The position numbers and the translations under genes were made by a program. Under the pieces are notes generated by a model. It was given only the letters and a program-made list of their open reading frames with translations. It was not told the DNA's origin and did no database searches. Positions 8,640-18,360 of a DNA stretch of 64,000 bases are shown piece by piece; within the stretch, counting starts at the first letter, position 1; each line of letters starts with the position of its first letter. The DNA is from CAYWWM01 sp965198025 (lineage in GTDB: Bacteria; Acidobacteriota; Terriglobia; 2-12-FULL-54-10): the NCBI GenBank assembly GCA_965198025.1, contig OZ240237.1, forward strand, positions 620,001 to 684,000, read 5' to 3'.

Positions 8640-9876
8640 CTATACCGCAGCGACCGATTCGAGAGTGATGTTGTGACCAAGGCTCTGCAAGCGTTTGACG
8701 TAGTAACGAGTGAGACGCTGCGGTTGGAGCCGGTCCAGGAAGTCACCACCCAAGTCGATATAGCGAGTGTCGTCTTTCAAAAGATGATAAATAATCACCA
8801 AGATCGATTGACCGACGGCGATCAGGGCTCACTTCTTCCCGCGGCGGGCGGCCAAGCGCCAGTATTGAGCAGCGAGGGAGCGGTCTCGGGTGTGACTCGC
8901 CGCCCACGCGGCCTGCACCAGGGCTTGGCGCAACCAGCGACTGACCGGCGTCGTCCGACCGGTGCGGCGTTTCCCGGCACTCTTTTCGTTTCCCGGACAC
9001 ATCCCGGCCCAAGAGGCCAGTTGCGGCGACGTGGGGAAGGGTTGCACGTTGCTTCCCACCTCGGCGAGCACGACTTCGGCCACCCGGCGCTCGATTCTCG
9101 GCACCTCCACCAGTCGTTCTTTCTGCGCTTGCAAAGGGCGGGTTACCTCGGTGATCCGGGGGTCCATTTCGGCCAGCAGGTTCTCCACACTCCTCAGTTC
9201 CTTCCACAGCAGTTGCAGCATAAAACGATGATGCTCGGTGAGCCGACCTTCGAGCGCTTTTTCCAGTCCCGGGATCTTGCCACGCAGTTGCCGTTGCGCC
9301 AGGTCCGCCAGCCGTTTGGGATCCTCCCCCCCAGCGATCAGCGCCTCGATCATGGCTCGACCCGAGACCCCCCAATACGTGGCTGGCTACCGACCCCAAC
9401 TTGATGTTGGCGTCTTCCAGCACCTTCTGAATGCGGTTGGCGACGCGGGTCTTCTCGCCCACCCTTTGCGTGCGGTGCCGAGTCAGGTCTCGCAGTTCCC
9501 GCTGAGCGCGGGCGGGGATAAAGCTCCCTTCCAGAAGCCCATGCTGCAACAGTTGGGCGATCCATTGCGAGTCCCGGATATCGCTCTTGCGTCCCGGCAC
9601 GCGCTTCAGATGCTGGGCGTTGATCAACAACATCGTGAAGAGGCTTTCCAGCAGATTGTAAATCGGCTTCCAGAAGACCCCGGTCGATTCCATGGCCACG
9701 TGGGTCACCCCTTGGGCTTCCATCCAATCCGCCAAAGACAGCAGGTCGGGAGTCATCGTCCCCCAGCGGCGGGTCAGTTGGTGCAGGCGACCGCCGGCCT
9801 CCTGCCGCCGCACCGTCGCTTCCACGGTCTTCTTGTGCACATCCAGACCAGCACAACAACGAATCCAGGTCTCCAT
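8640..9876 (-). pseudogene. IS110-family transposase, decayed
   Basis: The gene starts at ATG 9876 (METWIRCCAGLDVHKKTVEA), preceded by AAAGGAG. It has the DEDD blocks CAGLDVHK, MESTGVFWKPI and KSDIRDSQWIAQLL. The C-terminal Tnp_20 region has VPRIERRVAEVVLAEVG and LASWAGMCPGNEKSAGKR with the conserved serine block. Two lesions are visible. One is a +1 frameshift in a run of six C (plus strand, about 9370), which breaks L-G-V-S-G-R-A-M-I-E. The other is a CGA to TGA stop at 8829-8831 after RRGKK, beyond which the frame continues to 8640 (ILVIIYHLLKDD, RLTRYYVKRLQSLGHNITL). Repaired length is about 412 codons. Confidence 0.88.
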
Positions 9877-10140
9877 CGCAGGCTCCTTTCTGATCCTGCG
9901 CCGGGAGACATCGAAACAAGAACATTCTGCCTTGCGTGCTCTCGCGGAGGCGAGGCAACAATTTCAGGTTCGGCGCGATGTCTGGGCCAGACTATATCGC
10001 AGGCTCGTGGCTCCATAATCGTATGGCCTCGACCCTGCGCAGGTCGATTCAAGATACACCCGCTCCCACCCATTTTCATGCTTTCTGGGTGACGCCCAAG
10101 GCGTCATCACAGACTATATTCCGTGTCCCAATGGGCCCCA
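9877..10140 (-). other. 5' non-coding region of the IS110 element (bridge-RNA location)
   Basis: About 260 bases upstream of the IS110 transposase lack a convincing gene. IS110-group elements are known to transcribe a bridge RNA from this position. I see local palindromes (CGACCCTGCGCAGGTCG near 10030; GTGACGCC-CAAGGCGTCA near 10090) but cannot fold the RNA. The call rests on position and family only. Confidence 0.4.
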
Positions 10141-10329
10141 TTTAATCCCTTGACAAAGCAGTTCTGGTCATGCTGTCATGTCATCAGGAATGGTCGCCGA
10201 CCAGAGCTTGGCCTGTGCTCAAGAAGAGAGTTTGTATCGATCTCGGAGGCAGGACTTGATGTTGGACCCAGCCGAGAAGACCTGCAGAATATTCGACGAA
10301 GGTGGTTCCGTTCCTTCCTCGGGCGTAAT

Positions 10330-10432
10330 CCTGACCATTTCAGCAATTATCTTAGTTCAACTGCCCATGGCAATAACTTTGAGGGATAGTACTGGTGCGG
10401 TCGTCCCTAGTGCTCTGTTGCCACGGCCATGA
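10330..10432 (+). pseudogene. Ghost of a TonB-dependent receptor N-terminus
   Basis: This stretch translates as ILTISAIILVQLPMAITLRD followed by STGAVVPSA. It parallels the intact receptor at 51301, which has FLTVSTIALAQLPTVTILGT and then DSTGALVPDA. It covers the end of a signal peptide and the start of the carboxypeptidase-regulatory domain, with a gap of a few residues between them. The frame stops shortly after. With the 3' remnant at 13395-13525 it suggests that one receptor gene was largely destroyed here by IS activity. Confidence 0.55.
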
Positions 10433-10643
10433 AGTACACAGTGAATAGCGCCGCGAGCAACTTGTGGTGGTTTAGAGCGACTTTGGGGATCGTGTTAGAG
10501 GCTCCCGGGAGCAGAAGTAGGAGCCGAAATAACGCAGGTCGCTGCGGGGAAAGCAACGATGCTTTGTGCAGCCGAGCGGCCCGCCATAATGCATGTCGCC
10601 CATCCGAGAGGTAGCGTGTTTTTCGTAGAGGGGATCAGTTTCT
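10433..10643. other. No gene seen
   Basis: Short AT/GC-mixed spacer between the receptor ghost and the IS1380 left end. No ORF, repeat or RNA gene is recognised. Confidence 0.4.
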
Positions 10644-11591
10644 CCCGGATTTCTAGTTTGAAAACGCAATTGCAACCTTCGGCTAACTTCCAACGTCAAT
10701 ATTGATGCGGGTTCCAGCGTCAACAATGCCTTCCGGAGGTGTAAACCCAGTGGGTGAGAGGAAAAATCAGTCATTTCAGCTGTCTTTCAATCGGTTTCTG
10801 CGAGTCGGGTTTCAGGGGTCGCGGGTGACTTCCAACGGGGGATTGATTCTGGTGCGCGAGTTGGACGAGCGTCTGGGATTCAGCGAGCTCATCGAAGAGC
10901 ACCTGACCGATTCGCGGGCAAACAATGCGCGATTTTCTTTTGCGGATCTGCTGCGGCAGTCGGTGTACAGTTGCCTGGCTGGATACGAAGACGTAAACGA
11001 TGCTGAGCAGCTCTCCCAAGATCCGACCTTCCGGCTAATCGGTTCAGAGAAGAATTGGGATCGAGGGGCAGCTCTGCCATCCCGGTTGCAAACCTTCGAG
11101 ACGGAGTTGCTGGCTGAGGAGGAAAACTTCGCGGGGCTGGCACGGGTGAACCGGGAACTGATCGGCAGGGCAGAAGCGTTGGGTTCGCCGTACCGAACCG
11201 TGCTGGACATGGACTCGACTGAGATCCCGGTCTACGGCGAGCAGGAACAGAGCGCCTATAATGGGCACTTCGAATCCACTTGCTATCATCCGGTGCTTCT
11301 GTTCAATGGAGGCGGCGATTGTCTGGCGGTCAAGCTCCGTCCTGGCAACGTCCACAGCGCGGAGGGATGGGAAGAGTTCCTCTTGCCGGAGATTGAACGG
11401 CAGCAGCGAATGGGAAAAGAAGTTGCGGTTCGGGCCGACGCGGCCTTTGCCAAGCCAGAGGTTTACGAAGCTCTGGAGGAGCGGGGTGTGAAGTACGCCA
11501 TTCGTATACCGGCCAACGACATTCTGCAGCGGGACATTGAGGAGTTGCTGAAACGCCCGGTGGGAAGGCCCAGCAAGAAACCGCTAGTCGA

Positions 11592-12647
11592 CTCATGTTT
11601 ATCCGGTTGTTTCAGCAAGCCTCATTATGTTGGGGTCGGTTTTTGCTTGGTGCCTTGGAACGATCCGCCTGCTTCGCATTTCCTTATAGGTCGTGGACTT
11701 GCGCTTGGCCCCGAGTCCTAGCAGGGTTTGGAATGCCGCCATAGGTTGCTTGCGCCGATTATGGCGAAAGACGAATTCGTTAAGGTAAGCCTGGAGCTGA
11801 TGGCGGCCCACGCCGTGATGGGTTCCGAGCAGCCATTGCTTCAGATTGCCGATGGCGCGGTCTACCAAAGGCACCACGGACTTAGCCCCTTTGTGCAGGT
11901 CGGCTCGCGAGGGTTGGCTGCGGGAAACATGGCGAAACCCGGCCTCTTCCAATCCGGTGAAGCTGTTGAGGGCGTCGGTGAATATGAGAGAGCCGGGTGC
12001 CACGTTCTGTCGCAGGAATGCGATGAGGGTTCCACCTCTGAAATCTGGGATGACCGCCATGCGAGCGCGCCCGGTCGCGCGGCCACGCTTCTCCACCGCC
12101 ACCACGATGAGGGCGGCCTTCCGGCCCTTCAGTTGTCGGCTTCCCCGCAAACCCGCCTGGATACCCCCAATCCAGGCTTCGTCTACTTCCACTTCCCCGT
12201 GCAGCGGCTCTCGGGTCAAGTTGACCATGGCTTGCCGCAACTTGTGCAACATCATCCACGCCGTCTCGTAACGTCGCAGACCCAGCTGGCGCTGCAAGAG
12301 GAGTGCCGAGATGCCACGTTTATCCGTGGTCATGAGGTAGGCTGCCCAGAACCAAACCGTCAGCGGCGTTTTCGTGTTATGCAGAATCGTTCCTGCCGTA
12401 AGGGAGACTTGCTATCGACAATTAGTGCATTGCCAGCGCTGCGGTTTCACGATTTGGTAAGAGCTCCGGTTCCCGCAGCGCGGGCAGATAAAGCCGTCCG
12501 GCCAGCGGCACTGAGCCAAATACTTCTGGCAAGCCTCCTCGGTAGCGAACATCGACTGGAACTCGCGCAAGGTTCTCGGAAACGCTGGGCGCGGCATGCC
12601 CATATACTACTAATTGGGGCTTGCTGAAACAACCGGATAAACATGAG
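11592..12647 (-). mobile_element. IS1595-family element nested in IS1380 copy A
   Basis: The first 30 bases of each end form a perfect inverted repeat (CTCATGTTTATCCGGTTGTT, then TCAGCAAGCC). TCGA flanks both sides (11588-11591 and 12648-12651). IS1595 elements usually duplicate 8 bp, so the 4-bp match (up to 6 bp if the adjoining AG is counted) is short for the family, or the ends are slightly misplaced. Confidence 0.85.
11599..12603 (-). pseudogene. IS1595-family transposase with one premature stop
   Basis: The N-terminus (MGMPRPAFPRTLREFQSMFA) leads to the IS1595 zinc ribbon, FICPRCGNRSSYQ and WQCTNCR. A TAG at 12412-12414 replaces a codon where relatives read Q (C-R-Q-V-S-L-T-A-G-T). The same frame then continues with HNTKTPLTVWFWAAYLMTTD and GEVEVDEAWIGG (ISXO2 DDE domain), then FTDALNSF and FRHNRRKQPMAAFQTLLGLG, to the stop at 11599. 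One CAG to TAG transition is the only lesion seen. Confidence 0.88.
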
Positions 12648-13394
12648 TCGAGTACAAGGGCTTTCTGTACCAGGCAGCCGGTTGGAGAACGGCGCGACGG
12701 GTGGTGGCGAAGGTAGAACATCATCCGGGAGAGTTGTTCCCGCGAGTGGGTTTCATCGTGACGAATCTGACCCTGCCGAGTCGGGCGGTGGTGAGGTTCT
12801 ATAACAAGCGCGGCACAACAGAGCAGTGGATCAAGGAAGGCAAGCAGGCGGTGAAGATGACGCGGCTCAGTTGTCACCGGTTCCGGTCCAACGAGGTACG
12901 ACTGTGGCTGACCATCATTGCCTACAATCTGGGTAACCTGTGGCGGCGGCTAGTGCTGCCGCGGAGAATCGGAAGCTGGTCCTTGACGAGCCTTCAGCAA
13001 CGATTGGTAAAGACGGGTGGCCGGCTGGTGAAGCATGCGCGCTATTACTGGCTGCTTTTGGCCGAAGGGCATCTGACTCGGCGGCTGTTTGCCAGTATGC
13101 TGGGGCGGATCGATGGACTGCCGCTTCCGTCGGGATAGCTCAGGCAGCGGCACCAAAGAAAACGATTCTGATATCCCCCAGGAGTGGAGAGCTGTCTGAA
13201 GAAGCTGGCTCTGGAAGCCGGGGCAACGGGTTTTCGGGACCCGTGGAAGGGCGATTGGGAGCCGGGGGACCGTCTGGGAGAAAAAACCGTGCTCGGAGGG
13301 CTCGACTGGAGGCAGATGGGTGTATACTCGTAACCGCAGGAGAGCCATAAAACTAATTCCGGTTTCTACCTCCCCTCCGCAGAGGGGAGAGAGG

Positions 13395-13525
13395 GAGTGT
13401 GAATCTTTTACCGCTACCTTGTGCCGCACGTGCCGATGTGGAAGCTCCGCGGGGAAAGGCTATTTGATGAGAGCGACACTACCTCGCGGCAGATGTAGTC
13501 CGCCTGGGAAGCTCGTGTGCTTAGC
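13395..13525 (+). pseudogene. Ghost of a TonB-dependent receptor C-terminus
   Basis: The bases GATGTGGAAGCTCC and ACTACCTCGCGGCAGAT line up, in order, with the 3' end of the intact receptor at 51301-54486 (coding ...EDVEAP... and ...TTSRQIQFALKVIW). Stops and small indels interrupt the frame. It ends at CTTAG directly before the leader of the secreted gene at 13551. A similar ghost lies on the minus strand at 56019-56066. Confidence 0.6.
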
Positions 13526-13550
13526 GCCTTTGTTATTAAGGAGTTTTCAA

Positions 13551-14327
13551 ATGCGAAATTGTTTCCTTGGTTTGATCCTTGCTGTGGTAGCGATGCTCGC
13601 CGTCGCACCCGTGCTTCTTGCGCAGTCCGCTGTACAGGCAGGAGCGGCAAAGGTCACACCGGACTTCTCTGGAATTTGGATGAGGGCCGAGACAGCTCGT
13701 CGCTTTAACCAGGAGACCCCTCCGATGCAACCTTGGGCAGCGGAGCAAGTCAGGGCCGTCAGGGAGGGCGTAAGGGATCCAAGTGAAGAGTTTCTTCCAA
13801 CTGCACTTTCACTCCGCGGACCCCGGAACTGGGCGAAAGGGCGAGACGATATGGATCCACTCATCTTCTGTGCTCCGCCTGGTCCGACGCGGATCCTGAT
13901 GCTCCCGCGTCCTTTTCAGATTGTTCAAAGCCCTAGCCGGGTCCTCATGCTCTTCGAGTGGGATCATTTGGTGCGCCAAATATGGACCGATGGGCGCGGA
14001 CATGCCGAAGGTTTTCCTCGCACGTGGATGGGGGGGTCGATTGGCAGGTGGGACGGAGATACACTCATCGTCGACACGATCGGTCTGAACGAGTACACCT
14101 GGGTAGACAGTTTCGGTCATCCGCAGACCGAGGCTATGCACATTGTGGAACGCTACCGGCGCGTTGCTTACGAAACCTTAGAGGTTGACCTCACGTTCGA
14201 CGACCCGGAGGCATATACGCGGCCCTGGACAGGACATTACGTCTTCAAGCTGCGTCCGAACAGGGAGATCCAAGAACACAACGCCTGCGAGGACCGTTTG
14301 GAATTGCCGGTCGTCCCACGCCCATAG
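13551..14327 (+). CDS. Secreted protein of an expanded acidobacterial family (GRWDGDTL motif)
   Basis: A 258-residue protein with a signal peptide (MRNCFLGLILAVVAMLAVAP, cleavage after LLAQ). Conserved blocks are DFSGIW (43-48 approximately), ILMLPRPFQIVQSPSRVLML, IGRWDGDTLIVDTIGLNEYT, VERYRRVAYETLEVDLTFDD and PEAYTRPW. Two homologues (14464 and 49425) and two fragments (22428 and 42239) occur in this window. I know of no experimental function; family members are common in acidobacteria and often lie near TonB receptors. The start ATG 13551 follows AAGGAGTTTTCAA. The protein is probably periplasmic or exported. Confidence 0.85.
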   Translation: MRNCFLGLILAVVAMLAVAPVLLAQSAVQAGAAKVTPDFSGIWMRAETARRFNQETPPMQPWAAEQVRAVREGVRDPSEEFLPTALSLRGPRNWAKGRDDMDPLIFCAPPGPTRILMLPRPFQIVQSPSRVLMLFEWDHLVRQIWTDGRGHAEGFPRTWMGGSIGRWDGDTLIVDTIGLNEYTWVDSFGHPQTEAMHIVERYRRVAYETLEVDLTFDDPEAYTRPWTGHYVFKLRPNREIQEHNACEDRLELPVVPRP

Positions 14328-14463
14328 GGACCAGGGCTTTTATTAGTGGTTGGGCGGCACCTTGCAGCGGACGGATGTGGCGGTTGGGGCTGATCTTCAG
14401 TGCGGTTCTATGGGCTCTCGCGAGGCGGGAGCTCCCAGTCCGCCAATTTGAAAGGGGTTCGAG

Positions 14464-15240
14464 ATGCGAAATCGTTTCATGAATGCAATCCTCGCGGGGC
14501 TAGCTGGGCTCGCCTTCTCGCCCGCGATCCTCGCGCAGACCGCTGAACAGTCGGGAGCGGCAAGGGCCCTGATTGCGACTCCCAAAGAGGACCTGTCGGG
14601 AGTTTGGAGCCCCCGGGGTGGGGACCTGTCAACTACTTTTGCCACTCCCAGTCGCACCTTATACGCCGAGCCGGTTATGCGGCCTTGGGCAGAGGAGATA
14701 CACATGCGCGCCAGGCTAGGAACGAACCGAAACGATCCAGCATGGGACTTTTTGGATCCAAATCAGTCCTGTTTTCCGGCCACTCCGACACGGATCCCGT
14801 ATCTGCCCCGACCTTTCGAGATCATTCAGATCCCTGGCAAGGTGATCATACTCAATGAGTGGAATCACGAGGTGCGCCACATCTACATGGATGGGCGCGA
14901 ACATCCCCGGGGTCTGAAGCCGACGTTTAGGGGGCACTCGCTTGGCAGGTGGGACGGAGACACACTTGTCATCGAAACGATTGGGATACGAGAGGAACCC
15001 TGGCTCAATGATCAAGGTCACCCGCATACTGACGCTCTGCGCTTTGTGGAACGCTACCGGCGCCTGGATCATGAGACCTTGGAGATGGAATTCACGTACG
15101 ACGACCCAGAAGCGTATACGAAGCCCTGGGGTGGGAAGAGAGTCTATGAGTTGAAACCGGACTGGCTAATCATGGAACAGATCACGTGCGAGGACCATCT
15201 GAAGGAGCGTCTGGAGAGGTTTATAAAGAGGACTCGTTAG
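14464..15240 (+). CDS. Secreted protein, paralogue of the preceding gene
   Basis: A 258-residue homologue of the upstream protein in the same orientation, 136 bp downstream. It has the signal peptide MRNRFMNAILAGLAGLAFSP with cleavage after ILAQ, then DLSGVWS, LPRPFEIIQIPGKVIILNEW, LGRWDGDTLVIETIGIREEP, VERYRRLDHETLEMEFTYDD, PEAYTKPWGGKRVYELKPDW and a C-terminal Cys (ITCEDHL). The pair looks like a tandem duplication that has since diverged. GAAAGGGGTTCGAG precedes the ATG. Function is unknown. Confidence 0.85.
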   Translation: MRNRFMNAILAGLAGLAFSPAILAQTAEQSGAARALIATPKEDLSGVWSPRGGDLSTTFATPSRTLYAEPVMRPWAEEIHMRARLGTNRNDPAWDFLDPNQSCFPATPTRIPYLPRPFEIIQIPGKVIILNEWNHEVRHIYMDGREHPRGLKPTFRGHSLGRWDGDTLVIETIGIREEPWLNDQGHPHTDALRFVERYRRLDHETLEMEFTYDDPEAYTKPWGGKRVYELKPDWLIMEQITCEDHLKERLERFIKRTR

Positions 15241-15719
15241 ACCCGAACCAGGTAATGACGGAGCCTGGCCAATAACCGGACCGAAAATTGACTGTCCTCG
15301 AGGGTTGTGAGTGATTTTGCAGGCAACGGGAATGTCTCCATTGGAGTGGGTTAGGCTCATTTTCAGGGCGGTTTTGGACTGCTGAGAGACCAGATTCCAA
15401 ACCATATCCTGAGGTTGGAACGCGGCGCGTATCATGGAAACGCCGGTAGAGTCACGGGGGCACAGACGCACTCGAGGGAGGCTCAATTGGGGCTAAAGAT
15501 TGTTTTCTGAAATGGAGGTCCCGATTTCGACCTTTGAAGAATATGAAGGGGGTGAACACGACCGCCCCTCCACTTTGGAGACAAGAAGAGGAGTAGACCG
15601 TGACCCGTTGGGTCACATGAAGAATGAAAATAGTCGGCAGGATGGCTTACTGTAGTTTCAGCAACTTACGGCTATTTTTCGACGGCGAATTATCAACGAA
15701 TTGGAGGGGAGGATTATCA
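15241..15719. other. Intergenic region upstream of the heme/propeller gene
   Basis: No convincing gene is present on either strand. The last 60 bases contain GGAGGGGAGGATTATCA, the ribosome binding site of the next gene. The rest probably holds its promoter, which I cannot pinpoint. Confidence 0.5.
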
Positions 15720-17492
15720 ATGAAAATGAAACGGACACTTCCGCTTCTGATCGGTACGAGTCTGGCGGGACTGGCGATTGCTATCTATTTTGCGGCAAGC
15801 GGCCCAAAGACGCTGACCACGGTAGAAGCCGCCTCCCTGCCCGGTACGGCGACCCTGTCGGGAACGGTGGACTCATCCAAACCGTTCCAGGCAGCCCAGG
15901 TTTATATCCGCAACGTGGACAAGCGGATGCTGTACATGGTGTACACGAGTGGTGGCCAGTATCGGGCCATTAATCTGTTCCCTGGAAACTATGAGCTTAG
16001 CATGAGGGCGAAGGGCCTGGAGTCGGAAGTGCAGAAGCTGGTTCTGACGGCGGAGCAAGCTGCGCGAGCCAATGTGTCGCTCCGGGATGCGACCAGCGAC
16101 CCGACTCGGGAGCCCGGCATTGAGTACCTGAGCTACGAGGAAATCTATCCGCCGGGACCAGGCCGGGCAGTGGTGGAGAGGACTTGTGTTACTTGCCATG
16201 GGGCGAACTTCCTTCCTTCCCACCAATGGAATGAAGCCCAGTGGAATGCCGCCATTGACCTCATGCGCGGCGGCAACAATGCGGGCAGGATCCTGATTTT
16301 AGACAAATATATGAATGCGCAGGACCGGGAAGTCGCTGTCCAATACCTGGTGAAGAATTTCGGGCCCAACAGCAAGAAGCGCGCGGTTGGGATTGATCAA
16401 GACACCCCGGTGGACGAGCAGATGCTCGGCAAGGCGATGTACATCGAGTATTACTTTCCACCGGATCCCCCGGGCCAGGGCGTCAACGACCCCGAATACG
16501 CGAGCCGTCGGCGGGGACAGGACCCGCGTTTCGGACCGGACGGCAATGTCTATGTGACCGACCGCGGGTATCCCAACCGGCTGGTCAGACTGAACCCGCG
16601 CACGGGAGAGTACAAGGACTGGCTCTTGCCTAACCCCAAGGCCGGCGTTCACGATCTGAACATCGATCAGAAGTCTGGAATGGCGTGGCTTCCGGAGAAC
16701 CACGGCTTCCCTAGAGGGCAAGGGGAACAACTCTATCTCAATGGCTTTAACACGAAGACCGAGAAGTGGGAAGCTCGGTATCCTTTCAATCCCGATAAGG
16801 TTATCCCCGAGGGTAAGCAGCACCATGCTCATTCCCTCGCCATTGATTCGAAGGGGAGCGTCTATGTCAATATGATTGTAGGGGATGCTCTCAGTAAGTG
16901 GGACCGAGAGACAAAGAAGATCACGACGTTCCTTCTACCCACCTCCATCACCGAAGCATACGGGGCTTCCCCTTACGGCGTTGTCGTCGACAAGAACGAT
17001 AACATGTGGGCAGCCGTATATCGCCGCGGCAAAGTAGCGAAATTCGACACTAAAACCAACCAGTGGACTGCATATGCAGCGCCGACACAACCCTCGAACA
17101 TCCGGCGACTGAACGTGGATTCGCAGAACAACATCTGGTTCGGCCTGTTCGAAGAAGGCAAACTGGTGAAGCTGGATCAGGCAACCGGCAAGATGACCGA
17201 GTGGGAGATTCCGAAACAGGGAGCGCAGCCCTACGACGTTGCGGCGTACGGTGGGAACATCTGGATCGCCGACTCCGGCAGCGGGCAACGGTCAACCTTG
17301 ATCCAGTTCAATCCGCAAACCGAGTCGTTTACGTTTTTCCCGTCACCGCAACCGACTGCGGACAAGCCAAAGATACAAATAACCCGGGAAGGGGCCATTT
17401 GGTACTCGCCCCGTTCCAGCCGGGACTATCCGGGCCTGGGCGTTCTGTACCCCGACATGGATAAGATGACCACGTTCGCTGCGATGTACTGA
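15720..17492 (+). CDS. Carboxypeptidase-regulatory / cytochrome c / streptogramin-lyase-like beta-propeller protein
   Basis: About 590 residues. An N-terminal membrane anchor or signal (MKMKRTLPLLIGTSLAGLAI) is followed by a carboxypeptidase-regulatory-like beta-sandwich (about 40-120; TATLSGTVDSSKPFQAAQVY). A single heme-binding CVTCH lies near residues 156-160 (ERTCVTCHGANFLPSHQW), and a beta-propeller of the Vgb (virginiamycin B lyase) superfamily makes up the rest. The propeller shows repeats such as GPDGNVYVTD, IDSKGSVYVNM and VDSQNNIWFG. I chose ATG 15720 because GGAGGGGAGG lies ahead; an upstream in-frame ATG at 15624 lacks a signal peptide. The architecture suggests a periplasmic redox or substrate-binding protein. 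Antibiotic lyase activity should not be assumed. Confidence 0.85.
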   Translation: MKMKRTLPLLIGTSLAGLAIAIYFAASGPKTLTTVEAASLPGTATLSGTVDSSKPFQAAQVYIRNVDKRMLYMVYTSGGQYRAINLFPGNYELSMRAKGLESEVQKLVLTAEQAARANVSLRDATSDPTREPGIEYLSYEEIYPPGPGRAVVERTCVTCHGANFLPSHQWNEAQWNAAIDLMRGGNNAGRILILDKYMNAQDREVAVQYLVKNFGPNSKKRAVGIDQDTPVDEQMLGKAMYIEYYFPPDPPGQGVNDPEYASRRRGQDPRFGPDGNVYVTDRGYPNRLVRLNPRTGEYKDWLLPNPKAGVHDLNIDQKSGMAWLPENHGFPRGQGEQLYLNGFNTKTEKWEARYPFNPDKVIPEGKQHHAHSLAIDSKGSVYVNMIVGDALSKWDRETKKITTFLLPTSITEAYGASPYGVVVDKNDNMWAAVYRRGKVAKFDTKTNQWTAYAAPTQPSNIRRLNVDSQNNIWFGLFEEGKLVKLDQATGKMTEWEIPKQGAQPYDVAAYGGNIWIADSGSGQRSTLIQFNPQTESFTFFPSPQPTADKPKIQITREGAIWYSPRSSRDYPGLGVLYPDMDKMTTFAAMY

Positions 17493-17508
17493 TCGATCGC
17501 AACAGTCG

Positions 17509-17542
17509 GAGGGGGACTCAACGCTCAGGGTTGGGCCCCCTC
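17509..17542 (+). terminator. Stem-loop terminator after the propeller gene
   Basis: GAGGGGG and CCCCCTC pair at the base, and CTCAAC pairs with GTTGGG (one G-T) above an unpaired A/C. The short loop is GCTCAGG. It lies 17 bases after the stop codon. The following T-tract is weak (TTC), so termination may be partial. Confidence 0.6.
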
Positions 17543-17807
17543 TTCACAGTGACCGATACTGGTGCTTCACCAGAACTCGCTGGATGAAATCTCAGACTGC
17601 TTCTTGCCTTGGGACAGCGAACGGAACCATATGACTATACTTTACAAACTCCCGCATCTCGGCCGTGCTTAGCAGATCTGTGTTCTCTGTGGTGATCGTC
17701 ATTACCCAGCAGGATGGAGCCGATTCTCAATTCCCTTTTCTGGCTAATCCCGTATTGGAACCAATCTCCGGCTTCGGGCCCATCTCGCGGGACTGCATCT
17801 TGACGAA
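17543..17807. other. No gene seen
   Basis: Spacer between the propeller terminator and an IS630 fragment. No ORF, repeat or RNA signature is recognised. Confidence 0.4.
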
Positions 17808-18360
17808 GATGGGGGCCCGCAGTGTAACAAAGCCCGATTGGAACGCCGATTGTCCCGGGGAGCCAAAGCAGCGGGATTCCCCACCGACCTTTGGACCTGT
17901 CCCCGCGTGGCAGAACTGATTCGGCTGCAGTTTGGGGTCCGTTATCATGTCGATTATATCGGTCCCTTGCTCCACTCGCTGGGTTGGAGTCCGAAGAAGC
18001 CGGAGCGACGGGCCATCGAGCAGAATGAAAAAGCCATCCAGGGTTGGGTGAAACAGCAGTGGCCCCGGATTAATAAAAAGCTGCGCGGCTGAAAGCTTGG
18101 CTGGCCTTTCTCGATGAAAGCGGCCTGCTGATGGCGCCTCTGGTCCGGCGCGGCTGGTCCCCCCGTGGCTATCGCCCGCTGCTGTCCCAACGAGGCGGCT
18201 CTTGGGAGAAGGTTTCCATCATCGCCGCTCTGGTGGTGAACCCGCAACGGAACCGCGTGCATCTCTATTTTCGTCTTTATCCCGGCTCGAACATCACGTC
18301 CGCGCGGGTCGGTGAATTTCTGGCCCAACTCCTGCGTCAATTGCCGGGCCACCGCAACAC
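17808..18360 (+). pseudogene. IS630-family transposase, truncated at both ends
   Basis: The first frame encodes the winged-helix part (TDLWTCPRVAELIRLQFGV, HSLGWSPKKPERRAIEQNE) and ends at 18092. A second frame, shifted by -1, begins before this and carries the DDE part (AWLAFLDESGLLMAPLVRRG, GNITSARV-like PGSNITSARV). The switch occurs around AATAAAAAGCTG near 18075, in keeping with the two-frame organisation seen in many IS630 elements, though a plain indel is equally possible. Sequence similarity ends at QLLRQLPGH (about 18355), so the second Asp and the Glu are missing. Confidence 0.75.

Larger units (their letters stand above)
10750..13138 (+). pseudogene. IS1380 transposase (copy A), split by IS1595
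   Basis: The gene starts at GTG 10750 (VGERKNQSFQLSFNRFLRVG). Catalytic blocks are DMDSTEIPVYGEQEQSAYNG (first Asp), RADAAFAKPEVYE (second Asp) and NKRGTTEQWIKEGKQ (Glu). The N-terminal part runs to ...GRPSKKPLV at 11591. The C-terminal part resumes at 12648 with EYKGFLYQ and ends at 13138 (PLPSG). Removing the IS1595 and one TCGA copy restores one continuous frame of about 443 codons, so IS1595 insertion is the only visible lesion. Confidence 0.9.
10644..13362 (+). mobile_element. IS1380 copy A, interrupted by IS1595
   Basis: The left end CCCGGATTTCT (10644) and the right end ...AATTCCGG (13362) correspond to the ends of the other copies. TTTCT precedes the left end and follows the right end, giving a 5-bp target duplication. 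About 200 bp of non-coding sequence follow the transposase stop, closely matched in copy D. An IS1595 sits inside at 11592-12647. Confidence 0.8.

Noticed and set aside
15166..15486. Minus-strand ORF in the gap before the propeller gene
   Set aside because: It overlaps the end of the secreted gene, has no ribosome binding site and no recognisable domain.
15720..17492. Virginiamycin B lyase (antibiotic resistance)
   Set aside because: The propeller resembles Vgb, but the protein has extra beta and heme domains and an export signal; resistance is not supported.
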